A stretch of 64,000 nt of DNA from Tolypocladium sp. Sup5 PDA-1 (GCA_000750105.3 JPHH03000022.1:310001-374000); one strand, 5' to 3'; shown: positions 22,901 through 35,800, counted from the stretch's first letter. Notes: generated by a model from the sequence alone, not told the origin. Numbers and translations: made by a program.

Positions 22901-23736
22901 ATCTTGTCACCACCCCGCTGACGCTCTTTTCTCCTTCTTTCTTTGTTCAGATTAATAGTCTATGCGTGCTCAGGCTCTGAGCGGAGCGCAAGGGAGGTCC
23001 TTGGAAGTATTCGTCAAGTGGCTTGCGCCGGATGTGATTCGAGACCTGGAGACACGGGCACACACAGTACATGCACACGGAGAACCAAGTCAACATCAAC
23101 GGCAAGACCTGGTACAGTACTCCAAGGAAGCCAAGCCACGTCAAGCCCAGGCAGGTCAAGCGTCTCTGTCTGGAACACAACTCGGATGTACCAGGGGAAC
23201 ACCAGCCAGCCAAATCTTTGCGCCTCCTTTGTGCTCATCCAGTCACATCCTCGATCTCGCCCTCCTCGGCTGCATCTGTCTGTCCCCGTCCGTCCGTCTA
23301 CATCGCCAGATTACTCCACCACACCCACCCAACCAAGCGGTTGCACGCTTGTTGGTTTGGTATACTTCCCGTCCGCCTGCACTGGGCTTGCCCGCAGCAT
23401 TTGGGATGTAAGCCGTTCCTGGCTGGTACTTACTAAGTGTAACCCGGCAGCCCCTTGCATGTTGATGTGAGTTCGGACGGCGGCAGGCGGCCTCGGACGT
23501 TTTCCACCCGCACACATGGGTATCCCATGCATGATCCCCCTGCCCCGTCCCTTTTTGGCATCGACTTGACATGCGAGTGTACCTGGACCACTACCTGGTA
23601 CTTGCGAGGCTATAATTAAGAACCGAGTCCTCGTGGTCCCTCTGCTTTCTGATCTCCTTTGTGTTCAGCATCGTCGACGGCCGCTTCTCTCCTGATACCC
23701 AATACTTGCTCGTCCCACGGCTCCGTATCAGACACC
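19976..23736. other. 3.7 kb gene-free region
   Basis: Both strands carry many overlapping ORFs up to 315 codons (20305-21252 minus), but they are Arg/Ser/Pro-rich, mutually overlapping and without domains. Small-scale structure includes a 14-base direct repeat with 16-base period (20176-20205) and an 11-bp perfect hairpin (20596-20624). The right part presumably includes the promoter and leader of the Rax1-like gene. Confidence 0.45.
20596..20624. repeat. 11-bp inverted repeat with 7-base loop
   Basis: AGCCTGGTAAG at 20596-20606 and its exact reverse complement CTTACCAGGCT at 20614-20624. No T-run follows and no gene is adjacent, so the role is unknown. Confidence 0.6.
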
Positions 23737-25185
23737 ATGGGTAGACTATTCTCCCTCACTTACACACGTCCCAAACATGTGGACTCACTTCGGAGTCGTG
23801 ACTCCCTCACAGATGTCAAGAGCGAGGGATCCGTCCGGTCTGGGAGGTCCGGCTGCTCGGCTGGCATCCCAGACTCTCTGGCCTTTGACAGCATTATGAA
23901 TGGTGGAACCTGTCCGGTGAGTCTCGTCCTCCCGCTATGACGGTTCTCGCGCGCATGGCAAACTGACAAGTGCTAATTACAGCCCATGACTGTCCGCGAC
24001 TTCATGAACTACCTTGTATACGTCGAGCACTCTGCCGAGAACTTGCAGTTCTGGCTTTGGTACAAGGACTACGTCAAGCGCTTTGACTCTGCCGACACGG
24101 CAGACCTGGCCCTCGCTCCGGAATGGACCCAGGCCATGGAGGACGATGCCATTGCCAAGATCCGAAAGGTTCATGCCGAAAAGCTGCGACCCGACCCTCG
24201 AGCCGCCGGGATCTTCAAGGGAACCGACTTTGAGAAGCAAGTCCCAGAGACCACCGGCGCAAACCCCTTCAATACGCCACCGCGCACTCCTCACAGCGGC
24301 GCAGGCGACCAGGGCTCGCTTCACACGGATCCGCACAGCATGCCTTCGCTCGCCGCTTCCAGTTACAAGTCTCAAGCCGCCGATGCCTTCTCGTCTGCTG
24401 GCGTGAAGCAGCCTTGTAAGCCCACTTCTGCTCCGAGCTTCGTGCCGCGGTAGGCTAACAAGGCCACAGTCACTATCCAACCTTTCCGCGAGGAGATCAA
24501 CCGAGTTATTGCGAATTACATCATGGATGGGGCTCCTCGACAACTCAACCTTTCATCCTGGGAACAAAAGGCTGCCGTCCATGCCCTCTCTCACACGACG
24601 CACCCTAGCGCCCTCCGAGCGCTCTTCAAGACGGTTGATTCGTCTCTTCGCCGTCAGGCTCATCCCAACTTTGTCCGCTGGTCCATTTGCAACGGCAACC
24701 CCGCCCGCGTCTTCTTTGCTCGCGCCCTTGGCGCTGGCCTCATTGCCGTCGGCTTTGCCATGGGCGTCTTGATCACCCTGAGCAAGCTCGGACGAGGCTA
24801 CCGTGCACTGGCCGCCATTGCCTTTGTGCTGGGCATCAGCACGTTGGTCGCGGCGTACAAGGGCATGTGCGTCGTCTTGCACGGAATGCACCACCGCCAC
24901 ATCCGGCCGTGGGAGCTCTTCGTCCAGGACGACGGCGAGGATCTGGGCAAGCGCAGTTTTGAGTCGCTTGGGTCCAAGAACAGCTACGAGGACGAGCCCT
25001 GGGTTGTCAAGTACAGGAAGCGCAACGTGGTTCGCAAGGTCTTTGACCGCGAGGTGTGGATCCAGGAGCCTGCGCTTCGACAGATTCAGGACACCATCTT
25101 TGTCCAGGCCATCCTTGCCTCGTTGCTGCTCGGAGGTGTCTTGACGGCAATTTTTGTCGCCGTGCCTGGCGGCAACTTTTACTGA
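23737..25185 (+). CDS. RAX1: Rax1-like RGS-domain membrane protein
   Basis: Three exons (23737-23916, 23983-24415, 24470-25185) join in phase and give 442 residues, close to the length of yeast Rax1. The start MGRLFSLTYTRPKHVDSLR has a CACC context. An RGS-type region runs from about residue 60 (MTVRDFMNYLVYVEHSAENL, then FWLWYKDYVKRF) to about 275 (FREEINRVIANYI, NFVRWSICN), split by a Ser/Pro-rich insert. Three membrane segments follow at about 285-308, 316-341 and 415-438. One N-terminal RGS-like domain with three C-terminal TM helices is the Rax1 layout, linked in yeast to bud-site marking and in Aspergillus to growth and stress. The role here is inferred. Both introns are standard GT-AG. 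Confidence 0.8.
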
Positions 25186-25801
25186 TATACGCCATGGCCG
25201 TTGCTTGAAGGATAAGGGCGTTATCTTGGGATTGCAATTTGCAACAACTTTGCGAGATACCGCTTGCTATCTCCTTTGTCGTGAACAGAGGGTGGATATT
25301 GTGATGGGATTGCAGCATATTGGCTCGCTTGTCCCGGGCGCTGGAGGTCATTGAGTATTTCGATGGGTGATATCCAAGGCTAGGTAGTCTGGGCCCGAGT
25401 TCGGTGGCTGTTTGTGTACCAAGGTAGCAGCAAAATAAGTGTAAAAGAGTCGTGCATATGCGGAGGCGATAGCATACATGCGTGAGAGCTCACCGGGGTT
25501 CAATGTCCACTCCGAAAGTAGCCGGAGACATGGAGGTGGTGGTGGTGGCTGTCGGGAGCATCGCCGACGGTCCGTGAGCCTCGGTCGAAAGGGGGGCGCG
25601 AGTTATCGATAAGCCGTGACACAGACGCCGTTCACCCACCTTGCCCACCTTGCGAGCTGTGCCCCTCCGAGCTCCCGAGCGTATCTCGCTCATCGTCGTG
25701 ATTCACCCCCTTTACTCGCAACGACTTTTGTCGACGAAACACAAGCGCCCAGCAGGCTCGATGCGCCGCCGCAGCGCCTGTCGAACGGACTGCGCATCAG
25801 C
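25186..25801. other. intergenic between Rax1-like gene and pantothenate kinase
   Basis: About 0.6 kb. The open frame of the kinase extends upstream to about 25616 without an ATG, so this part is most likely 5' UTR. A GGTGGTGGTGGTGG tract lies near 25535. Confidence 0.45.
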
Positions 25802-27360
25802 ATGACTCCCGCCGTCGGGGACCGCGAGAAGGCCGCCGCCGCGGACGAGCGGCGGGACCAACAGCCGCGGCCGCAGCAGAGGCCGAGGACCATGACGTCG
25901 ACCGAGGAGATTGACAACACGATAACGCGGCCGGGCAGCGTCCGCATCAACGTCAAGGGGGCCTTTATCGTGGATCCGGACACCAGCACGCCGGCGCTGG
26001 GGAACGGCCAGCAGGGCCAGCAGGGACAGGAGAGCCAGCAGGGCCAGCAGGGCAATGGGAGGGGCAGTCCCTCGCACCACGAGACGAGCGATATCCGGCT
26101 GCCGAACCACACGGCGGTGGTGAGCCATATCGCGGTTGATGTACGCACGCTGACTCTTGAAACTTGAATTGGATCCCGGCTGACAGTGCCCGTCGCAGAT
26201 TGGCGGCTCGCTCATCAAGCTCGTCTACTTCTCCCGCGAAGCGCACTCGATGGAGCCCGGCGGCCGGCTCAATTTCCAGAGCTTCGAGACGGACCACGTA
26301 GACGACTGCCTCGAGCTCATGAAGAACCTCCGCGACAAACAGCTGGAGCTCAATGGATCACAGCCGGGCGAGCTGTGCGTCATGGCGACGGGCGGCGGGG
26401 CGTATATGTTTTACGACAAGCTCAGAGAGGTGCTGGGCGTGGATGTGCTGAGGGAGGACGAGATGGAGTGCCTCATTATCGGTAAGGGACAGCGGCGGCC
26501 TGCGTGAAAGCCTCCCCATTGCTTGTGGTACTGACAGCCATGCGTCGTCGCCAGGCCTCGACTTCTTCATCACCGAGATCCCCCGCGAAGTCTTTACATA
26601 CTCCGAGACCGATCCGATGCACTTTGTCAGCCCGCCCGAGACGATATACCCCTACCTGCTCGTGAATATTGGTTCCGGCGTATCGTTCCTCAAGGTGACC
26701 GGGCCGCGATCGTACCAGCGAGTCGGCGGCACGTCGCTGGGGGGCGGTACGCTTTGGGGCTTGCTGTCGCTCCTGACTGGCGCGCGCACATTCGACGACA
26801 TGCTGGACCAAGCGGGCCACGGCGACAACGCCAAGGTCGACATGCTCGTTGGAGACATCTACGGGACCGACTACGGCAAGATTGGCCTGAAGAACACTGC
26901 CATTGCTTCCTCCTTTGGCAAAGTGTTTCGCATGAAGCACGCCGCAGAGGCCGCGGCCGCCAGCGGATCTGGCAATACAACAGGCAGCGGCACAGTTCCT
27001 GCCGAGCCCGGCTTCACGGGCGGCGACATTTCGCGATCGCTGCTATACGCAATTTCTAACAACATTGGGCAGATTGCGTACCTGCAGTCGCAGATCCACA
27101 ACCTATCCGACATATACTTTGGCGGGTCCTATATCCGGGGCCACCGCCAGACCATGAACACGCTGAGCTACGCCATCAAGTTCTGGAGTAAGGGCGAGAA
27201 GCAGGCATATTTCTTGCGGCACGAGGGCTACCTCGGCGCCGTCGGCGCGTTCCTGAAGAGGCAGCCGAAGAACTGGGGGCGGAGGGCCAGCTTGGAGGGG
27301 ATGGATGATATGTTGGAGTTGAGGAGGAGTATGAAGGCGAAGGAGGGCCTGGCGACGTGA
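25802..27360 (+). CDS. CAB1: eukaryotic-type (type II) pantothenate kinase
   Basis: Phosphorylates pantothenate, the first and rate-controlling step of coenzyme A synthesis. Three exons (25802-26140, 26199-26481, 26555-27360) join in phase and give 475 residues from the ATG at 25802; an alternative Met at 25892 would drop 30 low-complexity residues. The N-terminal tail is disordered and Gln/Gly-rich (GQQGQQGQESQQGQQG). The kinase fold starts at IGGSLIKLVYFS, immediately after the first intron. ATGGGAYMF, NIGSGVSFLKV, GGTSLGGGTLWGLLSLLTGA and VGDIYGTDYGKIGL are the family motifs of the actin-like kinase fold. The C-terminus includes YFGGSYIRGH and FLRHEGYLGAVGAFL. Essential and expected to be functional. 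Confidence 0.95.
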
Positions 27361-28053
27361 GAAGTCTGTTTGCTGCGGGGGGCATCGGACTATAGATGGT
27401 GCGTCTACCTTGTTCAGAGGCAATGACCACGGGCAATCGTTCACCACAGCCGAGGCCGATGGCAACCTGCTTTGGGTAGAGATGCATGCCACAGACATGC
27501 AGTGGGTACGATGGGGAACATAAGGAGGCACTGTCGCCATAGAGGAAGATATTGGCAGAGGTGGGCGCACTGTTGCCTCGTATCTTCAAACATGCAGCAA
27601 GTGTAAAGGGCAGGGACTCCTGCTAAGCTGTTGGGCATCGTACAGAAATATACAATTCTCGGACAGGCCCTTCTCGCAAGTTTGATTGACCTCCGTCCTG
27701 TCATCAGATGTTGAGTGTGGCCCCTGAAAGTGAGCCTCGTGAGCTACATATTGGGGTATAAAGAGGAGGTGGTTTATGGCCGTTACATTAAGTGTACATT
27801 GGTATTTTGTCCCATCATGCGGCTGTGCCTCCCAGTCGCGATGGCTACCCAGTTTTCAACGCGACACATGGAGGGGAGTGAGATCCGACGTGCTACCCAG
27901 CTCTTGGGTTGCAAGGTGCCTTTCCGTGTCAAGCCGCTGAGATTCGAGCATGGTCGATGGTGAAGATCGCTCGGGATCCAGACCATAGAGCGGCGTACTG
28001 AGAGTGTTGCCGAAGATTCGAGAAGACGGCTGTCGTTGCGGTATATGTGGTCC
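27361..28053. other. convergent intergenic region
   Basis: About 0.7 kb between the stops of pantothenate kinase and AIM11. ORFs here are mirrors or random. Nothing else seen. Confidence 0.45.
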
Positions 28054-28629
28054 TCACTTCTTCGGTGATGCTTCGTTATTTGCCCCCTCATCCGCAGGTT
28101 TCTCCGCAGGCTTCTCCGGCGGCGTGGAATCCATCCCCAGCCTGTCCAGCAGCGACTTCATCATGTCCTCCATCTCCTTCTCGGCCGCGGGGTCCAGGTT
28201 GCCCGGCCGGCGCAGGGCGGCCTGGGTGCGCTCGCGCAGCTCGGCGACGGAGCACAGGTCGAACCCCCACGCGATGCCGCCCGTCAGCAGGACGCCGAAG
28301 CTCATGACGTTGAGGGTCGCGAGGCCGAGCGCCGCCGTGGCGAGGCCGACGCGGTCGGTGCCGTCGAAGCGCGAGGCCATGCGGTTGGAGGTGTGGAAGG
28401 CCGGGATGGTCTCGATGCGGCGCCGGATGACGGAGCGGCGCGAGACGGCCACGGAGGCGGCCATGAAGGAGGCGCCGACGAAGAAGAGGCCGAGCTGGTG
28501 CAGCCGGCGGGTGAAGGGGGAGTATGATGCCGTGGTTGACGTGGATGGGGTGTTGGTGTCTGATGGGCTTCTCGGAGGCGAGGCCGGCTCACTGGCGTTG
28601 GGGGCCATGGCTGGCGTGGCGAACGACAT
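28054..28629 (-). CDS. AIM11: AIM11-family mitochondrial inheritance protein
   Basis: Single exon, 191 residues; the first ATG (28629) gives MSFATPAMAPNASEP, with a second Met seven codons later. After a Ser/Thr/Pro-rich head come RRLHQLGLFFVGASFMAASVAVSRRSV (first membrane segment) and GLATLNVMSFGVLLTGGIAWGFD (second). This two-helix arrangement with a Ser-Arg-Arg turn is the Aim11 signature. The tail is charged (EKPAEKPADEGANNEASPKK). Yeast Aim11 mutants lose mitochondria more often, but the molecular role is unknown. It is divergent from the oxygenase gene across 493 bases. Confidence 0.85.
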   Translation of the reverse strand: MSFATPAMAPNASEPASPPRSPSDTNTPSTSTTASYSPFTRRLHQLGLFFVGASFMAASVAVSRRSVIRRRIETIPAFHTSNRMASRFDGTDRVGLATAALGLATLNVMSFGVLLTGGIAWGFDLCSVAELRERTQAALRRPGNLDPAAEKEMEDMMKSLLDRLGMDSTPPEKPAEKPADEGANNEASPKK

Positions 28630-29122
28630 TGGCCCGCAAAGACAGCAAAGACACGAAGCGGCGCAATGGAGGGATGAGGTCGAGTGGTAGTTTACAGAAG
28701 AGTGAGGCTCTGCTGTCGGTGGGGTCTCATTCGAGAACGGAGCTCAGGATGAGTGAGGTTGTTGGTGAGATTCAAGGTGAGCATGAGATGGAAAAGATTG
28801 GTGGTCCCTGGCGCTGGGGCTCGGTTGTGATTGGTGCCCTGATTGGAGCCAAAGGAAAACGGATGACCCCACAGAGTCAAGTTGGGGCGATGCCTCCAAT
28901 CTGGACCCCGCCATGTTGTATCAGAACATTCAACACGAAAAGGTGCTGGAGATAATATTGTAAGTTGATGACGATTCAAGCGTTTACTATGCTATTCAAG
29001 GGCTAATTATTTCAGTTTATTCACCAGGCCCTGAGTTGCTGGTCATATCTCCCCGTCATCTCTTCAGCGTAGCCCGTGTCGTTCACAAGAGACGACGCAC
29101 TTGGTCGCGCTTCTCGGGCAAG
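28630..29122. promoter_or_regulatory. divergent intergenic region AIM11 / 2OG oxygenase
   Basis: 493 bases between two divergent starts, holding both promoters. No clear TATA box. ORFs here look random. Confidence 0.4.
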
Positions 29123-30056
29123 ATGCCCAAACCAAAGGCATCGTCTAAACCGCCCAAGGCTTCAACGGCCGCCACACAACCAGCTCCAGCCGCCAGCCCA
29201 CCAGCCTGGCCACAGTTCAAGCCTCCCCTGCCTGTCGTCGACCTTGCGCCCGAGCTCCACCCCGCCACGCCGAAGATCGCCCTCATCCCGTCCTTCTTCC
29301 CGCGCTCGCTGTGCCGCGACTACGTGACGTTCCTCAGGACGCTGCCGCTGCAGACGACGCCGTCTCGGCCGAAGCGCGGCGACGCGGTCCGCGTCAATGA
29401 CCGCTTCCAGATCGATGATGCGGCGTTTGCTCGGCGGCTGTGGGAGCAGACGGGGTTGAAAGAGGCGCTTCTTGAGGGTGAGGATGTCAAGGACTTGTGG
29501 TGAGTTGCATGGCACGGTGGCCCTGCTGTTGATGGTAGAGACTAATGCCGTTGTTGCCAGGGGAGGTGAGCCTATTGGGTTGAGTCCAAACATTAGGATA
29601 TATCGCTACTCCAAGGGTCAATACTTTGACTGTCATTGTGAGTAGAAGAACTCGTGCTCTGATGCTTCACCCAGCCGCCTATTAACACGGAGCCCGGCGC
29701 AGACGATGATCACAACAACCTCACTCTCCCCACGGTACCGCCGACTCCCGCCAGGACTACCTGGACCCTACTTCTATACCTCACCTCCGCGGCAGACGGC
29801 TGTGTCGGCGGCGAGACGGTCTTCTACCCTCACGACCGACAGTCGAGAGCTGAAGAGATTGCGGTGCCGCTGGAAACGGGCATGCTCCTTCTGCACAAGC
29901 ACGGAGATGACTGTCTACTGGTGAGTTTCTGTCTTGTCGACAACGATTGTCTGTGCGGTGTGGCTGATTTACTGTTCTACCGTATAGCACGAGGGCCGTG
30001 AAGTGACGGCAGGGGAGAAATGGGTGTTGCGGACAGATATCTGCATAAGGAGGTGA
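29123..30056 (+). CDS. 2-oxoglutarate/Fe(II) oxygenase (prolyl 4-hydroxylase-like)
   Basis: Four exons (29123-29499, 29561-29637, 29703-29920, 29988-30056) join in phase and give 246 residues. After a Lys/Pro/Ala-rich head, the fold begins IALIPSFFPRSLC. The HxD iron motif is in YFDCHYDDHNN, interrupted by intron 2. The distal His and the 2-oxoglutarate-binding Lys fit HEGREVTAGEKWVLRTDI at the C-terminus. GGETVFYP and LETGMLLLHKHG are the intermediate strands of P4Hc domains (SMART P4Hc type). The substrate cannot be read from sequence; protein prolyl hydroxylation or small-molecule oxidation are both possible. No signal peptide, so probably cytosolic or nuclear. Confidence 0.9.
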
Positions 30057-32881
30057 ACGGATTACTCCGTAAAGTCCGTTTGGCTTTCCAGGACTGCTGG
30101 GGTCGAGTGTGGCAGATACTCAATTGTACGGCACATGGGCGTTTAATATCTTTACTAAAAGATGGAGGCTTTCCGCCAATAGAAGAGCCAACTTTGCCGT
30201 GGGCTTCCAAGCCGGGCCCTAGAAGGTACCGTTTAAATCTAAATCTCAATAGTTAAAGGGACTTTATCATGAGCAGGTGTGTAGATGCAGTTGACTTGCA
30301 GCATCTCGAACCAAGTCCCTTCAAACTTGCAATGGACGGGTGACGACGTTCAGTTCTACCCTACACCCGGCCATTACGACCGCAACTGTCCGTTGACCAC
30401 TGTTATTTGGCCATTTAAGTTTGCCTTTGAGAAAAATGCAAAGAAATAGGATTGTACCTATCGGCAGAGGGACCAGTAACAATGAGTTGTCGTTTTTGGA
30501 CCCATGGCCGTCGCTTTGAACGTGAGCCTCGTGTTTCACAACCCAGCCCAGTTTCGGGTTGTGCCACTGAAGAGCCTGGGGTCACGGGCTTAATTGCTCG
30601 AATATGGCGGGAATTTACCAAGTTTTCCAACGGGGTCATATCATTCGCCCACACTAGCCGGTATCAGCGAGCCTTGGTCAGTTGCATTTGGGGCTTGCTG
30701 GTGTCAACCGGTCCAAGTATGGCAAAGAGGCGAAACGACATCTTGACGCCAAGCCGTCACCAATGTCTGCCCCCAAGGGCCGTGGTAACAGCCAAGATGG
30801 GACGAGCCTCGTCAACGACACAGACACGAGACGGTGCAGCGTCATTGCGGGCATTCGAGGGGAAAGTTTTGGCTACCGAATGGCGGTACCCAACGAAGCG
30901 AAACCGTCCCAACCGGAGAGCCAGACGGCTCGGTGTAGAGCCGCGGAGGTGCTGGCCTGTGCGACGCCCCTGTATAAGCAGAACTCGGCGTCTTACAGGC
31001 CCCTTCGTTGTGGGAGGACCCTGGAACAGTGACCAATCAGGCGCTGCCGCGGTGGCCAACTTGATACAGGGCCGTGGTACGGGAGGATCGGACCGCCTCG
31101 ACCTGTGCTCCAGATGGCTGCAAGGGGCCGGACCTGGGGTGGGAGCACGGCGGCGGCGCGGCGCAGAGGGGTTGCACAACTTCAGCGGAGGGAGCCCAAT
31201 CTTGGACAGGATTCGACGATGATGATGATGGTAACGCCGAGGTCTTCGGCGGCCGGCCGAGCCGTCGGTGAACTGCGGTCCAGGGAACCTGGGACTTGGG
31301 ATTGATTATGGATCCCTGCGGCAGTGGAAACTGGGCCCTAGGTGGAGGAGGGCACGAGAGACCCTATTGGGATATGTACTGCGCCATCGTGGGAGAGGCG
31401 CTTGTCCTGCGTCACGGTCGACAGGGTCGGCCGTCTCATTGTCTCATTACGTCGAGCGCTGATGGACGTCGGCGCTCCGGAGTAACGAGCGCGTGCCTCT
31501 TCGCAAGAGCCGGCGCCAAAGCCTGAGAGACGGGTGGAATGCCTCGATTCTTTGGGGGCCGTCGAAGAGCATTGCGGTGAGGCGGTATTACTGGGGTCGT
31601 TCGTGCGGCGCGTGTGTCAAGTTCGGGTGCCTTGCAGATGACAGCAGCGGTAATAGCTCCTGGTGAGAGGTTAGCCTGTTCCAGTAAATAGAGAGAGATG
31701 ATGAGCGAGCACCGCCGCAGCGAGAGGGTGTCTTGGTTGGGTCTTGTGCGTCCAGCCCATCTCTCCCCGGTGGCGGCCGATAGCGCGGCACGGCCAGTGG
31801 TTCCGAAGGAAGGGCAACGGCGCAGCCGCGTTCTCGGGGAGAAATAATATGCCCATTTCCGGGCATCAATGCACTGCATGCCGAGGCGAAGAGGAAGCTC
31901 GTGTGGATGCCTCCGAATTGTGGAGGGGGGGCTCTCGGAGGGCCCAGCGCAACGGGCCCAGCGCAACCTTGGAAGGTGGAAACGCCTCCCGTCACGCACA
32001 CTGAACAATCTCCACAGGCTCCTGCGGCTCTGGACACATGGAAGAGTCGGTCTCAAGCTTTTAATAAGTCAACTTCCCACCTATTCTGTCTTGCTCTCCC
32101 TCTCCCCCGTTTGCCCCCTGTCCTGCGTTTAAAACGGCCATTGTACATACTTTCTTTACCCCTTACCCCAACAGCCTGCTGTTATCCGCGACCTGCTGGA
32201 GTTGCTGCTACTGCAGGTTCCCGCGCGCCAACAGCGCCGCCGGTGGCTCTCCGCCTCAACGGTTATCGGTCCTCTCCCCCAAATTAACCCCCACCATCAT
32301 ACCTAGGCCTAAGGTAGGTCACGATTCACGGCAACCCGACTCCCGACCTGCGCCCTGAGCCACCCACCACAACCCTCTCCTGTCCTCTCCATCCGAGACA
32401 CAACATCCCGTGAGACGTCCACGCGCGCTTCCACTACTGTCGCCGTCTGACCGGCTGAGGCAACGGCGCTTCGTGCTTACCCCCGGTTATTCGTGATCCA
32501 TCGACGTCGAAGCCCCCCGCGCGGTGTTTGCGCCCGCGCCTGTCCTCGTCGTGCGCTGCAGCTCGCTGTGTTGAAACTGTCGATCAGCACCCGACCGAAA
32601 CGCCTTCGTCTCCAACCGCCAGCAACGTACCGTGGTACAGACGACGCTCGGAAAGCTCCTACCGATGCGCCACTGGCTGCCCCCGTACCGCGCGATCGAA
32701 CGACGACGATAACGTCTCTTCCTCTTCTAGTCGGCCAGGTGGACACGAAATGTCCATTCTCGCCCTCTCTCTGCGCCGACTGTGAAATCACTGGTGAACA
32801 GGACCAGCCAGACAACCTCGGCTGCTGCGGCGGCGCACCCAACAACTCGACTCGAACGTCGCCGCGGAGCAGCTTGCCGGG
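30057..32881. other. 2.8 kb intergenic / long leader of the Sel1-repeat gene
   Basis: No supported gene. The right 0.8 kb (from about 32060) turns CT-rich and probably forms the promoter and long 5' UTR of the gene starting at 32882. ORFs at 30452-31222 and 31436-32056 overlap each other on opposite strands and show no domains. Confidence 0.45.
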
Positions 32882-35800
32882 ATGGCCCACGAAGGAGCAT
32901 ACGGAGGCGGCGGTCACCAGCGCCAGCATGTTGGTCCAGCAGCGCCACGGCCTGCCCCTCGCGGATACAACGACAGACCCCCTCCGACTCGACAATATGG
33001 TGCGCAACAACCATACGACGACTGCCACAACGGGTACGGCTATAATGACCAAGATGGAGGCTACGGACAGGACCATGGGCAGCAGTATCAAGGATACGAT
33101 CAGGCGCAAGGCCAACCACCGCCCCAGGACTATTTCGGGCCTGATCCTGGAAGGGGAGGCCGCCCGATGCCTCCAGGCGGCCGAGGAGGTCCAATAGCCC
33201 GACCCGCGACTGCTGACGGGCACCGCGGCGGCCCATATCCGCCCAGGGGAAGAGGCATGGGACCAGGACAGGGACGAGGGGCCGGAGGTCCCGGTAGAGG
33301 CGGCGGACCGGCTGGTCCATATGCCGCGAGCTCAGACCACGGTGAGAGATTATTTCCCCAAATCCCCATCGGAAGCTCACTGACTTTGTACTCTTCACCA
33401 GCTGGCCGCCGACCACCGATGGACAACCGGCCACCCGGCCGTCGCGAACCTGCCTACGGCATGGACCAAGACCTCAGCGGTCAGATGTCGGGAATGTCGC
33501 TCAACGGCCAACGATCCAGGGGACAACAGGAGGGCAGGACGAGCTCAGAGAGCTACTCTGGGCAGGGAGGCTACCCCAGACGCCCTGCTGATGGCGGCAG
33601 AGGGCCTCCGCCGACGGATTACCCGCCTCACGGCTACGGCGACCCGAGGCAAGGTCCGCCCCTTGAACATGCTCCTGGAGGCTATGGAGGCTACAGCGAT
33701 GACTACAATTCTGGCCCTAGTGGAGCCCCGAGACACGACTACGGCCCCCCTGGCCGGAGCATGACGATGCCCGTTGGCGACTCAGCCAGACACAACATGC
33801 CACCGCCGCAACGAATGGATTCGATGCCGTACAATGGCCCCGCTGGCCGGGGCGTACCGCAGAGACCCTCAACTACCACCGGGAGTCGACCTCCCCCTCA
33901 GAGAGCGTATCCCCCCAACCCTCAAGGGCCACCGCAAGATCTGTACGGCGGCGCGTACGACGACGGCCATGGATACGGACACGAGCCAGCGCCCTTGGTG
34001 GACGACGTTTTCGACTCTTATTATGGCAATCCTCGCATGAGCAACCCAGAGTACGGTTCCCAGGCGCCGCCAAATGGGTCTAGCTTCCCAGATTTCGACG
34101 CCGCGGCACCGCAACGAGGACAAGGCTCGTTCGAGCAGACTATGCGGCCAGGGCCGGAGCAGCCGCACCCAGGCCCTCACCAGACCCCGAGGCTGCACCA
34201 TGCCAAGTCGGAGGCCAATGTTCGTGAACCGCAGGCAGCAGTTTTTGAGATGGCTGGCGATATACCCTCGGTTCCTCCTGTGCCGCATATCAAACCGTAC
34301 CAACCCGAATTCGCCGAGGGTTATGGCGCCCCTGGAGGCTACGAACCGATGCCACCGCCTCCTCGTGGCCCCAGTGCGCCACCTGGAAACGGATCGCGAG
34401 CTGGCAGCTTTCCAGGCAGTGATGGGCTGTCGAGGACGGGTACGGGCTTGTCGCAAAGCTCAAATGCTGATTCGTTGCCTTCTCATCCCGCGCCAGTCCG
34501 GGCAGGGCTGATGCCAAATTCTATGGTGAGCCTGAATGACAGACCGCCCCCTGTGCGGAACTACGGCGGCGTGTCGCAGACTGCGCCGATGCAGCCCCAA
34601 CCTCCCCAACAGCAGCTGCCACCGCAAGGGCAGCAGCAACATATGGCCACTCGAGCTGGCCATCAAGTCCTGGAAATTGCGCCAATCGAGGAACCGGTGA
34701 CGCCACAAGAGCTGGAACGGTTGCGAATGGTCATCAAGAAGAACGCCAACGATCAGGAGTCGGCACTGAGGCTGGCCAAAAAGCTGATGGAAGCAGCTGA
34801 CATCCTCGCGCCGAGGCTCCCTGACCCGAAACAGCGAGCGAGAGCCCGCGAGCGCTACCTGATGGATGCCCACAAGATTCTCAAGAAGTTGTCGAACGCT
34901 CAGAACCAGGACGCCATGTTCATCATGGCCGATAGTCTCGGCAAAGGTCTCTTTGGGAACGAGCCCGACAACAAGGAGGCATTCACGCTATACCAGTCGG
35001 CAGCCAAGATCGGCCATGCCGCGGCGGCGTACAGGACGGCCGTGTGCTGCGAGATTGGGCACGAGGAAGGCGGCGGCACACGCAAGGATCCGCTCAAGGC
35101 TATGCAGTGGTACAAGCGGGCGGCGACGCTCGGCGACCCGCCTGCAATGTACAAGGTGGGCATGATTCTGCTCAAGGGACTGCTGGGCCAACCCAGGAAC
35201 CCGAGGGAAGCGGTTGGATGGCTGAGGCGGGCGGCCGAGAGAGCAGACACGGAGAACCCGCATGCGCTGCACGAGCTCGGGCTGCTGTACGAGTCGGCGC
35301 AGCCAAACGACGCAATCATCCGAGACGAGCGATACGCCCTGAACCTGTTCCAACAAGCTGCGGAGCTTGGGTACAAGTTTTCGCAGTTTCGGCTGGGCTG
35401 CGTCTTCGAGTACGGCTTGATGGGATGCCCGATCGACCCGAGGCAGTCCATTTTCTGGTACTCGAAGGCGGCGACGCAGGAGGAGCATCAGTCGGAGCTG
35501 GCGCTGAGCGGGTGGTATCTGACGGGAAGCGAGGGCGTCCTGGGGCAGAGCGACACGGAGGCGTATCTGTGGGCGAGGAAGGCGGCCGTTGCTGGGCTGT
35601 CCAAGGCGGAGTACGCGATGGGCTACTTTACCGAGGTGGGCATCGGCGTCCCGGCGAACCTGGAGGATGCCAAACGGTGGTATTGGAGAGCTGCGGGTAA
35701 GTGCAACTCAGTGCCACGATAGAGGCGTTGCAAGAGTCTGACAGCATTCATAGCACAGGACTTCCCCAAGGCGCGGGACAGGCTTGAGGATCTGAAGAGG

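Noticed and set aside
30452..31222. 256-codon plus-strand ORF
   Set aside because: Random-looking Arg/Gly-rich sequence overlapping frames on both strands; no family.
32493..33434. Overlapping 230-250-codon ORFs on both strands
   Set aside because: Shadows of the leader and first exon of the Sel1-repeat gene.
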